Source of the DNA: Pseudoalteromonas phenolica
GTDB lineage: Bacteria; Pseudomonadota; Gammaproteobacteria; Enterobacterales; Alteromonadaceae
Reading direction: 5' to 3'
Assembly: GCF_001444405.1 (NCBI RefSeq)
Contig: NZ_CP013187.1
Location: forward strand, 310,001-374,000
DNA length: 64,000 bases
Both the position numbers and the translations under genes were made by a program. Each line of letters starts with the position of its first letter. Position 1 is the stretch's first letter. Below, piece by piece: positions 15,763 to 25,460 of the stretch. Below the pieces are notes generated by a model that did no database searches, was not told where the DNA came from, and worked only from the letters and a program-made list of their open reading frames with translations.

Positions 15763-17112
15763 ATGAAATCTGAGCAGCAAAGTGCGATTTTTACTCAAAT
15801 AGATGAAGTCAAACAGGCCGTATCAGAGGCATTGTCCCACGCGACTAAACTTGGTGCGACCGCTGCAGAAGCTGCAATGTCGAGTACCTCAGGCCTGTCT
15901 GTGAGTACGCGAATGGGGGAGGTTGAAACTATTGAGTTTAACCAAGACGGCGGGCTTGGGATCAGTGTGTATGTGGGTAATCATAAAGGCTCTGCATCTA
16001 CTGCAGATTTAAGTCCAAAAGCGCTACGCTCAGTGGTAGAAAAAGCCATTGATATTGCAAAGTTTACTTCGGATGACCCTTGTAATGGTGTGGCTGATAA
16101 AGCGCTGCTTGAGATGTCTCCACCAGATTTAGACTTGTATCACCCTTGGGAAGTAACGCCAGAGCAGGGTGTTGAGCTGTGTATTGAAGCAGAAAAAGCG
16201 GCATTAGAGTTTGATGAGCGTATTGTTAACTCAGATGGTGCCAGCTTCTCTAGCCATGAAGGCTTGAGAGTTTATGGTAACACTCATGGCTTTCTAGCGG
16301 GGTTCCCGAGAACGCGTCACAGTTTAAGTACCATGGTGATTGGTCAAGATGGCGAGCAAATGCAGCGCGATCATGCTTATACCCTCAGTCGTGAGCAATC
16401 TGGTTTAAAATCGGCGTATTCTGTGGGTTTAGAAGCAGCTGAGTCTACAATTTCTCGTTTGAATAGCAGAAAAATTGCCACTATGAAGACGCCTGTGGTG
16501 TTTAGAGCAGATGTTGCAAATAGTTTATTTGGGCATTTAGTTTCAGCAATAGGCGGTGGTGCGTTATATCGTAAGTCGAGCTTCTTGTTAGATTCTTTGG
16601 GTAAGCAAATCTTTAGTGACAAAGTAAACGTGTCTGAACGTCCTCATTTATTAAAAGGGTTAGCGTCTAGCCCTTTTGATAGTGAAGGGGTAAAAACACT
16701 GGACCGTGAAATCATTCATGGTGGTGAGTTGCAAACGTATTTGCTCGCAAGTTATGCCGCAAGAAAAATGGGCATGACAGCTACAGGCCATGCTGGCGGT
16801 ATTCACAATTGGTTAGTGCAACAAACTCATGATGATCTAAAAGCTGTACTTAGTGAAATGGGCACAGGATTATTAGTTACTGAGCTTATGGGGCAGGGCG
16901 TGAATACAGTGACGGGAGATTACTCTCGAGGCGCTGCTGGGTTTTGGGTTGAGCAGGGCGAAATCCAATATCCAGTAAGTGAGATCACCATTGCGGGAAA
17001 TCTAAAAGAAATGTTCATGAATGTGCAGGCCATTGGTGGAGACATTGAGGCCCGAGGTAGTGTGCAAACGGGGTCGATATTAATAGAGTCAATGCAGATC
17101 GCAGGTGAATAG
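15763..17112 (+). CDS. pmbA: Metalloprotease subunit PmbA (TldE)
   Basis: A 449-residue member of the PmbA/TldD family, the same size as the E. coli protein. With TldD it forms a zinc protease that degrades unfolded peptides and matures modified peptides or antitoxins; PmbA itself lacks the metal site. The start chosen is the ATG at 15763 with GAGAG ahead; a GTG at 15742 would add seven residues without family support. It is followed by a terminator shared with the convergent mgtE. Confidence 0.93.
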   Translation: MKSEQQSAIFTQIDEVKQAVSEALSHATKLGATAAEAAMSSTSGLSVSTRMGEVETIEFNQDGGLGISVYVGNHKGSASTADLSPKALRSVVEKAIDIAKFTSDDPCNGVADKALLEMSPPDLDLYHPWEVTPEQGVELCIEAEKAALEFDERIVNSDGASFSSHEGLRVYGNTHGFLAGFPRTRHSLSTMVIGQDGEQMQRDHAYTLSREQSGLKSAYSVGLEAAESTISRLNSRKIATMKTPVVFRADVANSLFGHLVSAIGGGALYRKSSFLLDSLGKQIFSDKVNVSERPHLLKGLASSPFDSEGVKTLDREIIHGGELQTYLLASYAARKMGMTATGHAGGIHNWLVQQTHDDLKAVLSEMGTGLLVTELMGQGVNTVTGDYSRGAAGFWVEQGEIQYPVSEITIAGNLKEMFMNVQAIGGDIEARGSVQTGSILIESMQIAGE

Positions 17113-17126
17113 GCCTTAATTAAAGT

Positions 17127-17156
17127 AAAAGCCCGCGATATTGAGCGGGCTTTTTT
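17127..17156. terminator. Terminator between convergent pmbA and mgtE
   Basis: GC-rich stem GCCCGC/GCGGGC with an 8-base loop, flanked by AAAA and TTTTTT, so it can act on both strands. Confidence 0.85.
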
Positions 17157-17170
17157 GTATTTGAAGTAGG

Positions 17171-18535
17171 TTAAACTAAGAACCAGGTTGCGGTGCCTAA
17201 GAAGGCAAAAATACCCACAATGTCTGTCACTGTGGTGAGTACCACACTGCCCGCAAGCGCTGGATCTATGTTCATACGCTTTAAGATGATTGGGATACTG
17301 GCTCCGGCAATACCGGCTGCAAGTAAGTTCATGAACATGGCGAACGCGATCACGCCACCGAGTACAAAATCCCACTGCCAAATAGCAACAACACCGGCAA
17401 TTAAGATAGACCAAAGTACACCGTTTAATGCCCCGATAGCGAGCTCTTTACCAAGTAAGAACTTTTGGTTAGTGTTATTGATATGCCCGAGTGCAATACC
17501 ACGAATGACGAGCGTTAGGGTTTGGCTACCAGCGACGCCCCCCATACTCGGTACGATGCCATTAAGTACCGCTAAAATAGGGAGTATATCTAGGGTACTT
17601 TCGAAAAAGCTTGCGACAAAGGCAGCAAGCAAAGCGGTTAAAAGGTTAATACCAAGCCAAATAGAGCGGCGTTGGCTACTTTTTAAAACCGGTGCGAAGG
17701 TATCTTCTTCATCATCTAGACCTGCCATGCTTAACATGCTGTGTTCGGCGTCTTCACGAATAACGTCTACGATGTCATCGATGGTGATACGACCAAGCAG
17801 TTGCAGGTTATCATCAACAACCGCAGCTGAAATCCAGTTATGACGCTCGAATAGTTGCGCCACGTCACTTTCATCCATTGAAACGGGAATGGTTTCTTTC
17901 TCATCATCCATGAGGTCGGCAACCACTTTATCAGGTGGATTAGTTAATAAAGTTGAAATAGGCAGCGCGCCAATAAATTGATTCTCTTTATCTACAACAT
18001 ATAAGTCATCGGTGCCATCGGGTAACTCGCCTCGCAGACGTAAATAACGTAACACCACGTCGAGCGTCACATCAGGTCTGATGGTGACCGTATCTGTACT
18101 CATTAGCGCACCAGCAGAGCGCTCCTGATAAGACAGTGCTTGTGTTGCTCTTGCTCTGTCTTGTGCGTCCATTGCTCCGACAACGTCTTGATAGACGTCT
18201 TCAGGTAAGCTTCTTAGAACTTCACCTAAGTCATCGTCATCCATATCCTCAGTTGCGGCTGCAATGAGTTCAGGATCCATTTGGTTGATAATACCAATAC
18301 GAACGTCTTCGGATAGCTCTTCAAGTACATCACCTTGGATGTCTGGGTCAACTAACTGCCATAATTGCGTACGGACTTTATGTGGGGATGACTCTAGTAG
18401 TAATGCGGTATCGCACGGTGGAGTTTCAGCCAGAATACGCCTAACCTGAACAAACTGACCATTGTTTATTGCGTGCGTTACTTGTTGTAATTGTTGCAAC
18501 GTATAGTCTTGTTCTAAGGCTTCTGGCATAGGCAA
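17171..18535 (-). CDS. mgtE: Magnesium transporter MgtE
   Basis: A 454-residue inner-membrane magnesium channel. The order is typical: an acidic N-terminal helical domain (to about 130), paired CBS domains (about 135-260, including TVTIRPDVTLDVVLRYL and NWISAAVVDDNLQLLGRITIDD), then about five membrane helices. The conserved NGIVPSMGGVAGSQ stretch and acidic residues in the last helices line the pore. Cytoplasmic domains close the channel when magnesium is high. It is the last gene on this strand before the terminator shared with pmbA. Confidence 0.95.
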   Translation of the reverse strand: MPMPEALEQDYTLQQLQQVTHAINNGQFVQVRRILAETPPCDTALLLESSPHKVRTQLWQLVDPDIQGDVLEELSEDVRIGIINQMDPELIAAATEDMDDDDLGEVLRSLPEDVYQDVVGAMDAQDRARATQALSYQERSAGALMSTDTVTIRPDVTLDVVLRYLRLRGELPDGTDDLYVVDKENQFIGALPISTLLTNPPDKVVADLMDDEKETIPVSMDESDVAQLFERHNWISAAVVDDNLQLLGRITIDDIVDVIREDAEHSMLSMAGLDDEEDTFAPVLKSSQRRSIWLGINLLTALLAAFVASFFESTLDILPILAVLNGIVPSMGGVAGSQTLTLVIRGIALGHINNTNQKFLLGKELAIGALNGVLWSILIAGVVAIWQWDFVLGGVIAFAMFMNLLAAGIAGASIPIILKRMNIDPALAGSVVLTTVTDIVGIFAFLGTATWFLV

Positions 18536-18647
18536 TCCATTTATTGAGTGGTGTGCACCGAGAATAAAGGTTTAGGCAGTTACTATGAATGCCTAAAAAG
18601 AGTACCTTAAGTTTAACGTAATTTTTGCAGAGTTACCAAGTGCTTGG

Positions 18648-18923
18648 TTATTCATCTTCATGAAATTTTTGTGCTATTAACTCACCAATGGCGGTCAGTG
18701 CGGGCTCGGCATCAGGGCCTTCGCAGCAAACTCGGAGTTGCTTGCCATGACTACTTTCAAGCATGAGTAGAGCAAGGACACTGTCACCAGGGGCTTCTTT
18801 ATCATCTTGATATAGCGTGATTTGCGCATCAAATTGCAGGGCTAACTGCGCAAGTACTGTGGCAGCACGTGCGTGCAAACCACATTTATTCTGAATTAAA
18901 AATGTATCTTCTACTTTGACCAT
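18648..18923 (-). CDS. npr: Nitrogen PTS phosphocarrier NPr
   Basis: A 91-residue HPr-family protein starting at the ATG 18923, two bases after the rapZ stop; the longer open frame overlaps rapZ and is rejected. The phosphorylatable His lies in CGLHARAAT. NPr passes phosphate from EI-Ntr to the EIIA encoded by ptsN, a regulatory chain tied to nitrogen and potassium status. The rpoN-hpf-ptsN-rapZ-npr order is the classical one. Confidence 0.93.
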   Translation of the reverse strand: MVKVEDTFLIQNKCGLHARAATVLAQLALQFDAQITLYQDDKEAPGDSVLALLMLESSHGKQLRVCCEGPDAEPALTAIGELIAQKFHEDE

Positions 18924-18924
18924 A

Positions 18925-19773
18925 TTAGTCTGCGTCTTGCTCACGGTGACGAATTTGCACATTGTTATGCGTTTTGGCAAAGCTTTCACCAATGGTTTGT
19001 GCAAGGTAAACAGAGCGGTGTTGGCCGCCTGTACAACCAATTGCAATGGTTAAGTAACTGCGGTTATTGCGCTCTAAGTGAGGTAGCCAAGTCTGCACAA
19101 AGGTTTGTATCTGCCAAGTGAACTTCTGCACTATGCTATGGCTTGCTAGATAATCTTTAACTGGTTGATCTAACCCAGTAAGTGGTTTTAGTTCTGGTTC
19201 CCAATGCGGGTTTGGCAGAAAACGTGCATCAAATACATAATCGGCTTGTTTAGGGATGCCATGTTTAAAACCAAAAGATAAGAAAGTAATGATGAGCTGC
19301 TTATCTTTTTTACCAAGAATTTGTTCTCGAATAGTTTCTGCAAGCTGATGAACACTTAAATCAGTGGTATCAAGCAGAACGTCTGCGCGTGTAATTAATA
19401 CATCGAGTAATTTCTTTTCTTCTTTAATCGCTAAATCAAGCGGTAAATTATTTAAAGAAAGTGGGTGTAATCGACGCGTTTCTGAAAAGCGTTTAATCAG
19501 TGCCTGATCATCACTGTCTAAATAGAAAAGTGTTGGGTTTGCAAAGCCGGGTAAGTATTCAAGAATGTCATTAAATTCTTGTTGCTCTTTTGGCAGGTTT
19601 CGCACATCAATACTGACAGCTATTTTGTCGTAGTTATCAGAGACACTTCTGACCAAAGAAGGGAGGAGGTTAACGGGAATGTTATCAACACAATAATATC
19701 CTAGGTCTTCCAATACCCTTAAGGCTACTGATTTACCTGACCCTGAGCGACCACTAATGATGATCAGTTCCAT
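18925..19773 (-). CDS. rapZ: RNase adapter protein RapZ
   Basis: A 282-residue nucleotide-binding protein with Walker A GRSGSGKS at the N-terminus and the conserved C-terminal TGGQHRSVY segment. In E. coli it binds the small RNA GlmZ, delivers it to RNase E and so tunes glucosamine-6-phosphate synthase. It is between ptsN and npr in the nitrogen PTS cluster. Confidence 0.95.
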   Translation of the reverse strand: MELIIISGRSGSGKSVALRVLEDLGYYCVDNIPVNLLPSLVRSVSDNYDKIAVSIDVRNLPKEQQEFNDILEYLPGFANPTLFYLDSDDQALIKRFSETRRLHPLSLNNLPLDLAIKEEKKLLDVLITRADVLLDTTDLSVHQLAETIREQILGKKDKQLIITFLSFGFKHGIPKQADYVFDARFLPNPHWEPELKPLTGLDQPVKDYLASHSIVQKFTWQIQTFVQTWLPHLERNNRSYLTIAIGCTGGQHRSVYLAQTIGESFAKTHNNVQIRHREQDAD

Positions 19774-19790
19774 GGATTCCTCTCTATTTA

Positions 19791-20243
19791 TTAATCTTGA
19801 AGCGCAATAAGTTGATAGAGTGCGTCATCGTCTTGTGCATGACGAAGTTGTTTACAAAACTCTTTATTGTTTAGTTTATCAGCAATTGCAGCTAAGGTCT
19901 TTAGATGTTCTGCATTATTACCTTCAGGTACAAGTAGTGCCAACAAAATATCGACAGGTCTATTGTCTATTGCGTCAAAATCAATTCCATTTTGGTTGGT
20001 CACTAAGATGGCAAAGATAGAGTCTATTCCTGCAAGTCGGCCATGAGGGATCGCTATACCCTTACCTATGCCCGTACTGCCTAATTTTTCTCGAGTCAGG
20101 AAGGCATCAAGGATTTCGTGAGCATTGTGTTCAGGAAGGTGCTGGCTCGCTAATTCACTAATGTACTCTAGCGCACGTTTTTTGCTATTAAAAAGGACCG
20201 CAGCTTTACTGCAGTCCTTGTTGATAATCGAGCTAAGTTTCAT
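19791..20243 (-). CDS. ptsN: Nitrogen PTS EIIA component
   Basis: A 150-residue EIIA-Ntr protein. The active His is in GKGIAIPHGRL (about residue 74). It receives phosphate from NPr and regulates by protein contacts rather than sugar uptake. It starts 2 bp after the hpf stop, so the two are co-translated. Confidence 0.94.
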   Translation of the reverse strand: MKLSSIINKDCSKAAVLFNSKKRALEYISELASQHLPEHNAHEILDAFLTREKLGSTGIGKGIAIPHGRLAGIDSIFAILVTNQNGIDFDAIDNRPVDILLALLVPEGNNAEHLKTLAAIADKLNNKEFCKQLRHAQDDDALYQLIALQD

Positions 20244-20245
20244 GG

Positions 20246-20533
20246 TTAGTGTCGAGTTAATTTCTCTTTATGTTTGATAACTTGGCGATCGAGTTTATCA
20301 ACGAGTTTATCAATGGCTGCATACATATCTGAATGTTCATCTGAAGCGAAAATTTCAGCTCCATTTAAATGAACAGTGGCTTCGGCTTTTTGTACCAGCT
20401 TCTCAACATCTAAGATCACATGAACGTTGTTTATGTGATCAAAATGCCTTTCTAGCTTTGCAAACTTCGTGTTTACATAGTCTCTTAATGAATCTGTAAT
20501 TTCTACGTGACGACCAGTTAAATTTAGTTGCAT
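20246..20533 (-). CDS. hpf: Ribosome hibernation promoting factor
   Basis: A 95-residue short-form HPF/YfiA protein that binds the 30S subunit in stationary phase to promote 100S dimers. The start is the second ATG (20533), which gives the usual MQLNLTG N-terminus and the E. coli length and lies 9 bases after AGG; an ATG two codons earlier is possible. It is downstream of rpoN, the standard place. Confidence 0.94.
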   Translation of the reverse strand: MQLNLTGRHVEITDSLRDYVNTKFAKLERHFDHINNVHVILDVEKLVQKAEATVHLNGAEIFASDEHSDMYAAIDKLVDKLDRQVIKHKEKLTRH

Positions 20534-20561
20534 AAGCATTTTCCTTCTCTTGGTTTACGTC

Positions 20562-22082
20562 TTAAATCAGACTTTTACGCTGATTTGACGGTGGAATAGA
20601 GAGTGACTCGCGGTATTTTGCAATTGTACGACGTGCCACTTTGATTCCCTGTTCTGCCAATATATCTGCAATCTTGCTGTCGCTCAATGGCTTAGCAGTG
20701 TTTTCTGCAGCAATTAGCTTCTTGATCAATGCCCTAATCGCAGTGGATGAGCATTCACCTCCGTTTTCAGTGCTTACGTGACTTGAGAAGAAGTACTTCA
20801 ACTCAAAAATGCCACGGGGTGTATGCATGTACTTCTGAGTGGTGACACGAGAAATGGTAGACTCGTGCATCTCGACCATCTCAGCAACATCATTTAAAAC
20901 CATAGGCTTCATTGCCTCTGGTCCATGTTCAAAGAATGCCTGTTGTTGTTGCACAATGCAATTAGTAACTTTCATTAAAGTGTCATTACGACTTTCTAAA
21001 CTCTTGATGAACCATTTGGCTTCTTGCAAGTGAGAACGTATGAACTGGCTGTCTGAGCTTGATTTAACTGAACGAGACATTGCCGCGTAATGATCGTTAA
21101 CTCTTATTTTAGGCATGCATTCAGGGTTTAGTTCGACAATCCAACGGCCTTTCACTTTTTTCACTGACACATCAGGAATAACGTACTCAGATTCTTCACG
21201 GATAATACTGGCGGCAGGCTTAGGGTTAAGACTATGAATAAGCGTCATCACTTCTTTTAACTCAGGCTCTTTGAGCTTGGTCTTTTTCATGATGGTGCGG
21301 TAATCACGGCTAGCGAGTAAATCAATATGTTCGCTTAACACCATTTTTGTTTCAGCAATGAAAGGCGTATCTGCATCAAACTGATTGAGTTGAATACATA
21401 AGCATTCTTGTAAAGAGCGAGCCGCAATGCCTACAGGGTCAAATAGTTGAATGCGTTTTAATACAGCCTCAACTTCATCGAGTTCGATTAACTCTTCATC
21501 ATTGCCTTCATTAATACTTTCGAGAAGCTCTTCAGTGCTGATAGTCAGTAGGCCTGCATCATCAACTGCTTCTACGATGGCAACGGCGATGGCTTTATCT
21601 GTAGGGCTAAACGGGGTGAGCTCTAATTGCCACATCAGGTATTCATGCAGTGTTTCAGTGGTTTCACCCTGATAAATGGTTTCGTCTTCAGGCATTGGAC
21701 CACTGCTGGAGCTTGGAGCAGCGCTCATGTATTCGTCCCAAGTCACATCCATGGCTAGATCGTCACTGACCGTTTCTTTGCTAAGTGCTGCATCACTATC
21801 AAGCTCGTAATCGCTGGTCGGCTCCTCACCGTGACCATCATCAGCAGAATTAGAAAGTTGCTCGCCAGAGTCAGTATCTTTGGCTGCTTTGTCTGAATCA
21901 TTGTCATCAGCACTTGGTTCTAGTTCTGATTCATCAACTTCAAGTAAAGGGTTGCTATCCAGCGCTTCTTGGATCTCTTGTTGCAGATCTAATGTGCTCA
22001 ATTGCAGTAAGCGAATTGCTTGCTGCAATTGTGGTGTCATGGTTAGTTGCTGCCCCATGCGCAGCTGTAGCGATTGCCTCAT
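20562..22082 (-). CDS. rpoN: RNA polymerase sigma-54 factor
   Basis: A 506-residue sigma-54. The N-terminal activator-interacting region is intact (LRMGQQLTMTPQLQQAIRLL and LQQEIQEALDSNPLLE), followed by an acidic variable region, the core-binding part and the RpoN box ARRTIAKYRESL near the C-terminus. It directs transcription from -24/-12 promoters with enhancer-binding proteins. It is between lptB and hpf. Confidence 0.97.
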   Translation of the reverse strand: MRQSLQLRMGQQLTMTPQLQQAIRLLQLSTLDLQQEIQEALDSNPLLEVDESELEPSADDNDSDKAAKDTDSGEQLSNSADDGHGEEPTSDYELDSDAALSKETVSDDLAMDVTWDEYMSAAPSSSSGPMPEDETIYQGETTETLHEYLMWQLELTPFSPTDKAIAVAIVEAVDDAGLLTISTEELLESINEGNDEELIELDEVEAVLKRIQLFDPVGIAARSLQECLCIQLNQFDADTPFIAETKMVLSEHIDLLASRDYRTIMKKTKLKEPELKEVMTLIHSLNPKPAASIIREESEYVIPDVSVKKVKGRWIVELNPECMPKIRVNDHYAAMSRSVKSSSDSQFIRSHLQEAKWFIKSLESRNDTLMKVTNCIVQQQQAFFEHGPEAMKPMVLNDVAEMVEMHESTISRVTTQKYMHTPRGIFELKYFFSSHVSTENGGECSSTAIRALIKKLIAAENTAKPLSDSKIADILAEQGIKVARRTIAKYRESLSIPPSNQRKSLI

Positions 22083-22129
22083 GTATTTCTAACAATCCTT
22101 TTTGTTATTTGGATAATGTCTTGCATTAA

Positions 22130-22855
22130 CTATAGACGGAATTGTTCACCTAGGTAGACGTCTCTAACGGTTTGATCAGCTAAAACTGATTCAGGTGTAC
22201 CTGACGCGATTAATTCACCATGTGAAACAATATAAGCTTTCTCACAAACATCAAGAGTTTCTCTTACGTTGTGATCTGTAATGAGTACGCCAATGCCGCG
22301 ATTTTTTAAATGCTCAACAATTTTCTTTATATCTAACACTGAAATTGGATCAACGCCAGCAAAAGGCTCATCTAAGAGGATAAATTTAGGGTTAGCGGCT
22401 AAAGCGCGAGCAATTTCTACTCGTCGACGCTCACCGCCAGATAAAGCCATGCCCTGACTGTCCCTAATATGCTGAATGTTAAACTCATCAAGTAGGTCGT
22501 CTAAAGTTTGCTCTCTTTGGATTTTGTTGAGGTCTTTACGTGTTTCTAAAATAGCCATTAAATTTTGATACACGGTCAATTTTCTAAAAATGGAAGATTC
22601 CTGAGGAAGATAACCAATACCCATACGTGCTCTACTGTGCATAGGTAGTAAAGTGATATCTTCATCATCTATGGTGACTTTACCTTTGTCACTTGGAACA
22701 AGACCGACAATCATATAAAAGCTGGTGGTTTTACCTGCCCCATTAGGACCAAGTAGACCAACAATGCTTCCTGCTTCTACACTCAGGCTCACATTTTTCA
22801 CCACTTGGCGACCCTTATAGCTTTTAGCTAAGGCCGTAGCTGTTAACACACTCAT
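22130..22855 (-). CDS. lptB: LPS export ABC transporter ATPase LptB
   Basis: A 241-residue ATPase with Walker A GPNGAGKTT, signature LSGGERRR and Walker B FILLDEPFAGVDP. It powers extraction of lipopolysaccharide from the inner membrane through LptFG. The start chosen gives the family length (MSVLTATALAKSYKG). An ATG two codons earlier overlaps the lptA stop as ATGA and may be used for coupling. Confidence 0.96.
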   Translation of the reverse strand: MSVLTATALAKSYKGRQVVKNVSLSVEAGSIVGLLGPNGAGKTTSFYMIVGLVPSDKGKVTIDDEDITLLPMHSRARMGIGYLPQESSIFRKLTVYQNLMAILETRKDLNKIQREQTLDDLLDEFNIQHIRDSQGMALSGGERRRVEIARALAANPKFILLDEPFAGVDPISVLDIKKIVEHLKNRGIGVLITDHNVRETLDVCEKAYIVSHGELIASGTPESVLADQTVRDVYLGEQFRL

Positions 22856-22857
22856 GA

Positions 22858-23382
22858 TCATTGACCTTGTTCAGGGTTAGATTTTGGAGACTTTTTCTCG
22901 GGCACAAGAATCGTGTGCACTCGTTGTTGGTTTTGCTCGTTTCGCTCGGCACTGATCAATTGTTTTTCGATGTCATAAATAATCGCTTCAGCCTTGATAA
23001 CCTGACCTGCTTGATTTATTTCGGCCTTGCCTTTGATAGTAAGCAGTCTATTTGCAACGTCATATCTTACTTCTTCAGCGCTAGCACTTAACAAAGTACC
23101 ATCGGCTTGCTTTTCAATAAACCGTGCGGGTTTACCTGTCGCGACTAAAAGCTGTTTGTTTTCACCTAGTTCTTCACGTTGATGAACTTCAAGTCGATCG
23201 GCGTAAATTTCACGATTGCCATGAATTATTTCAACATTTTCTTCAAAGATGCCAATGTTTGTCTTTAATTGTGCTTGCTGTTTACCAGCTTTTATTGACA
23301 CTTGAGACATAGATGCTTCTTCAGCATAGCTGAGGTTAGAAAAGCCGAGTAACAGAAGTGAAAGAAATAGTTTATTGGTCAT
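22858..23382 (-). CDS. lptA: Periplasmic LPS transport protein LptA
   Basis: A 174-residue OstA-fold protein with a signal peptide ending near SYAEEAS. It bridges LptC and LptD and carries LPS across the periplasm. The start is the ATG at 23382 before the signal peptide; it overlaps the end of lptC by 11 bp. Confidence 0.94.
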   Translation of the reverse strand: MTNKLFLSLLLLGFSNLSYAEEASMSQVSIKAGKQQAQLKTNIGIFEENVEIIHGNREIYADRLEVHQREELGENKQLLVATGKPARFIEKQADGTLLSASAEEVRYDVANRLLTIKGKAEINQAGQVIKAEAIIYDIEKQLISAERNEQNQQRVHTILVPEKKSPKSNPEQGQ

Positions 23383-23926
23383 AATAAATGGTTCGCGTAT
23401 GGTTAATGAGCTCAATAATTTCAGTATTGAGATCTGCATTGAGGCCTTGTCCCTTAATATTTAAGTGAGGCCCAACAATTTCTACGGGTAGATCTGAGCG
23501 CATTGAACGCTGAGTAATATCTACTTGAATATGGTCTGCGCTTATTTGGCTGATCATTGCGCCTTCAGTGAGGTTAAGCGCTTTTACATCACCCTCTAAT
23601 ATCAGCATGTTATTTTCATATAATGTCGCTTCATTGGCAGTAAGCTGCCAATTTTGCGGCCCATTAAACAGGGTAAATGTGGGGGCGGTAAAATGACTGA
23701 ACCCCAGCTGTTGATAAAGCTCCATTTTATTGGCTTCGACTAAATAATTTCGTAAGCCCGCTTCTGAATATTTGGTTTGTTTCAGATCTGTCGCTATGTA
23801 ATCTGGTGTGGCGATGCTCTCTTCATCAGTGGCATCTTGTTTTTCAGGTTGATTAAAATAAGGTGACCATATCCAGTACATGGTCAGTGCAAAAATAACC
23901 AGTAATATGGCACGGTTCACCGTCAT
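23372..23926 (-). CDS. lptC: LPS export protein LptC
   Basis: A 184-residue protein with one N-terminal membrane anchor (AILLVIFALTMYWIW) and a periplasmic beta-jellyroll domain that receives LPS from LptBFG. The start ATG overlaps the kdsC stop as ATGA, which favours it over the earlier frame start at 23965. Confidence 0.92.
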   Translation of the reverse strand: MTVNRAILLVIFALTMYWIWSPYFNQPEKQDATDEESIATPDYIATDLKQTKYSEAGLRNYLVEANKMELYQQLGFSHFTAPTFTLFNGPQNWQLTANEATLYENNMLILEGDVKALNLTEGAMISQISADHIQVDITQRSMRSDLPVEIVGPHLNIKGQGLNADLNTEIIELINHTRTIYYDQ

Positions 23927-24474
23927 GCGCTTGTTCCTGATGTCCCTAGGGTCTGACCCTGACACAACATAATTAAGTCAGTTAACTCTCTCACAGCACC
24001 AAATCCACCTGGTAATAATGTGGTGTAGTGCGAAAGGTTTCGAATAATTGGATGCGCATCGTTAACAGCAACAGCAAAACCAACTTGTTCCATAACGGGT
24101 AGGTCAGGACCATCATCACCAATATAAGCAATATCGGCATCTGTTAAGCTTAAGCTTGCTTTCAACTCTTCGTAGGCTTGCACCTTATCTTCTTGTCCTT
24201 GGTAAATATGCTTAACGGTTAAACTAGTCATACGCTGCTGAACAATTTGTGAATGACGCCCAGTGATCACGGCAACTTCAACTCCAGCGTTGATGAGGGC
24301 TTTTATGCCAAAGCCATCTTTGGTGTTAAATGCTTTAAGCTCTTCACCTTGATTACCAAGATAAATTCGGCCATCAGAGAATACACCGTCAATGTCGCAA
24401 ATTAGCAGCTTAATCTGCTTTGCTCTCGATACCACATCTTGGCTGATTGGCTGATACAAATCCGCAAACTGCAT
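23923..24474 (-). CDS. kdsC: 3-deoxy-D-manno-octulosonate 8-phosphate phosphatase KdsC
   Basis: A 183-residue HAD-superfamily phosphatase. The nucleophile motif DIDGVFSDG is near residue 29 and the late GDDGPDLPVM motif binds magnesium. It removes phosphate from Kdo-8-phosphate to give Kdo for the LPS core. It starts immediately after kdsD and is coupled to lptC. Confidence 0.95.
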   Translation of the reverse strand: MQFADLYQPISQDVVSRAKQIKLLICDIDGVFSDGRIYLGNQGEELKAFNTKDGFGIKALINAGVEVAVITGRHSQIVQQRMTSLTVKHIYQGQEDKVQAYEELKASLSLTDADIAYIGDDGPDLPVMEQVGFAVAVNDAHPIIRNLSHYTTLLPGGFGAVRELTDLIMLCQGQTLGTSGTSA

Positions 24475-25446
24475 TTAAATTACTCCTGCCTTTAATAGGT
24501 CTTGCATATTCAGAGCACCAATAGGGCGATTAGTTTCGTCAACCACAATTAAACCATTAATGCGTTTGTTTTCCATAATATTCAATGCTTCAGCTGCCAA
24601 CATATCTGCTTTTGCAGTTGTACATTTAACAGTCATTGCATCATCAATTTTAGCGCTGTGCAAATCTAGCTTTTGTTCAATAATACGGCGTAAATCACCA
24701 TCGGTAAAAAGACCCGCTAAGATACCTTGCTCATCAACGATCGCTGTCATGCCTAGACCTTTACTCGAGATTTCAAATAATGCATCTTTAATGAGCTTAC
24801 CTGTTTTTATAATAGGCAGTTGTTCACCTCTATGCATAATGTCTTCGAGGGTAAGCAGTAAACGTCTTCCTAGAGAACCTCCAGGGTGAGAAAGTGCAAA
24901 GTCATCTGCGGTAAACCCGCGAGCTTCAAGCAATGCTACTGCGAGTGCATCGCCCATGACGAGTGTTGCAGTGGTGCTTGCGGTAGGAGCCAAACCAAGT
25001 GGACAGGCTTCTTTTGAAACCGCAATACATAAATGGATATCTGACAGGTTAGCCATTGAGGAGGTTGGATTACCTGTCATTGAGATAGTTTTTGCGCCAA
25101 TACGTTTAATAACAGGAATAATATTGACCACTTCACTGGTCTCTCCTGAGTTTGAGATCAATAAGACCACATCGTCTTTGGTGATCATACCTAAATCACC
25201 ATGACTTGCTTCACCTGGGTGCACAAAAAAAGCGGGAGTACCTGTGCTGGCGAGTGTAGCTGCAATTTTATTACCTATATGCCCTGATTTACCCATACCA
25301 ATGACAATAGTACGACCCTGACAGTCAAAAATAGTTTGGCAAGCATCTATAAAGCTATCGTCAATGTATTGTGCAATTTCATCAATGGCTTGCTTTTCAA
25401 TATTGATGACATTTAAAGCGGTTTTGGTGAATTGTTCAGCAGTCAT
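24475..25446 (-). CDS. kdsD: Arabinose-5-phosphate isomerase KdsD
   Basis: A 323-residue enzyme with a SIS sugar-isomerase domain (GMGKSGHIGNKIAATLASTG) and two C-terminal CBS domains. It makes arabinose-5-phosphate, the first precursor of Kdo. The ATG at 25446 has GGAG five bases upstream; a GTG two codons earlier is less likely. Confidence 0.95.
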   Translation of the reverse strand: MTAEQFTKTALNVINIEKQAIDEIAQYIDDSFIDACQTIFDCQGRTIVIGMGKSGHIGNKIAATLASTGTPAFFVHPGEASHGDLGMITKDDVVLLISNSGETSEVVNIIPVIKRIGAKTISMTGNPTSSMANLSDIHLCIAVSKEACPLGLAPTASTTATLVMGDALAVALLEARGFTADDFALSHPGGSLGRRLLLTLEDIMHRGEQLPIIKTGKLIKDALFEISSKGLGMTAIVDEQGILAGLFTDGDLRRIIEQKLDLHSAKIDDAMTVKCTTAKADMLAAEALNIMENKRINGLIVVDETNRPIGALNMQDLLKAGVI

Positions 25447-25460
25447 GTGCACTCCAACAA

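Noticed and set aside
17193..17843. 216-residue plus-strand open frame antisense to mgtE
   Set aside because: Wholly inside the clear mgtE gene; composition rich in Ser, Ile and Pro is typical of antisense shadows.
18924..19046. N-terminal extension of npr
   Set aside because: The extra residues lie within rapZ in another frame; the ATG at 18923 gives the normal HPr-family length.
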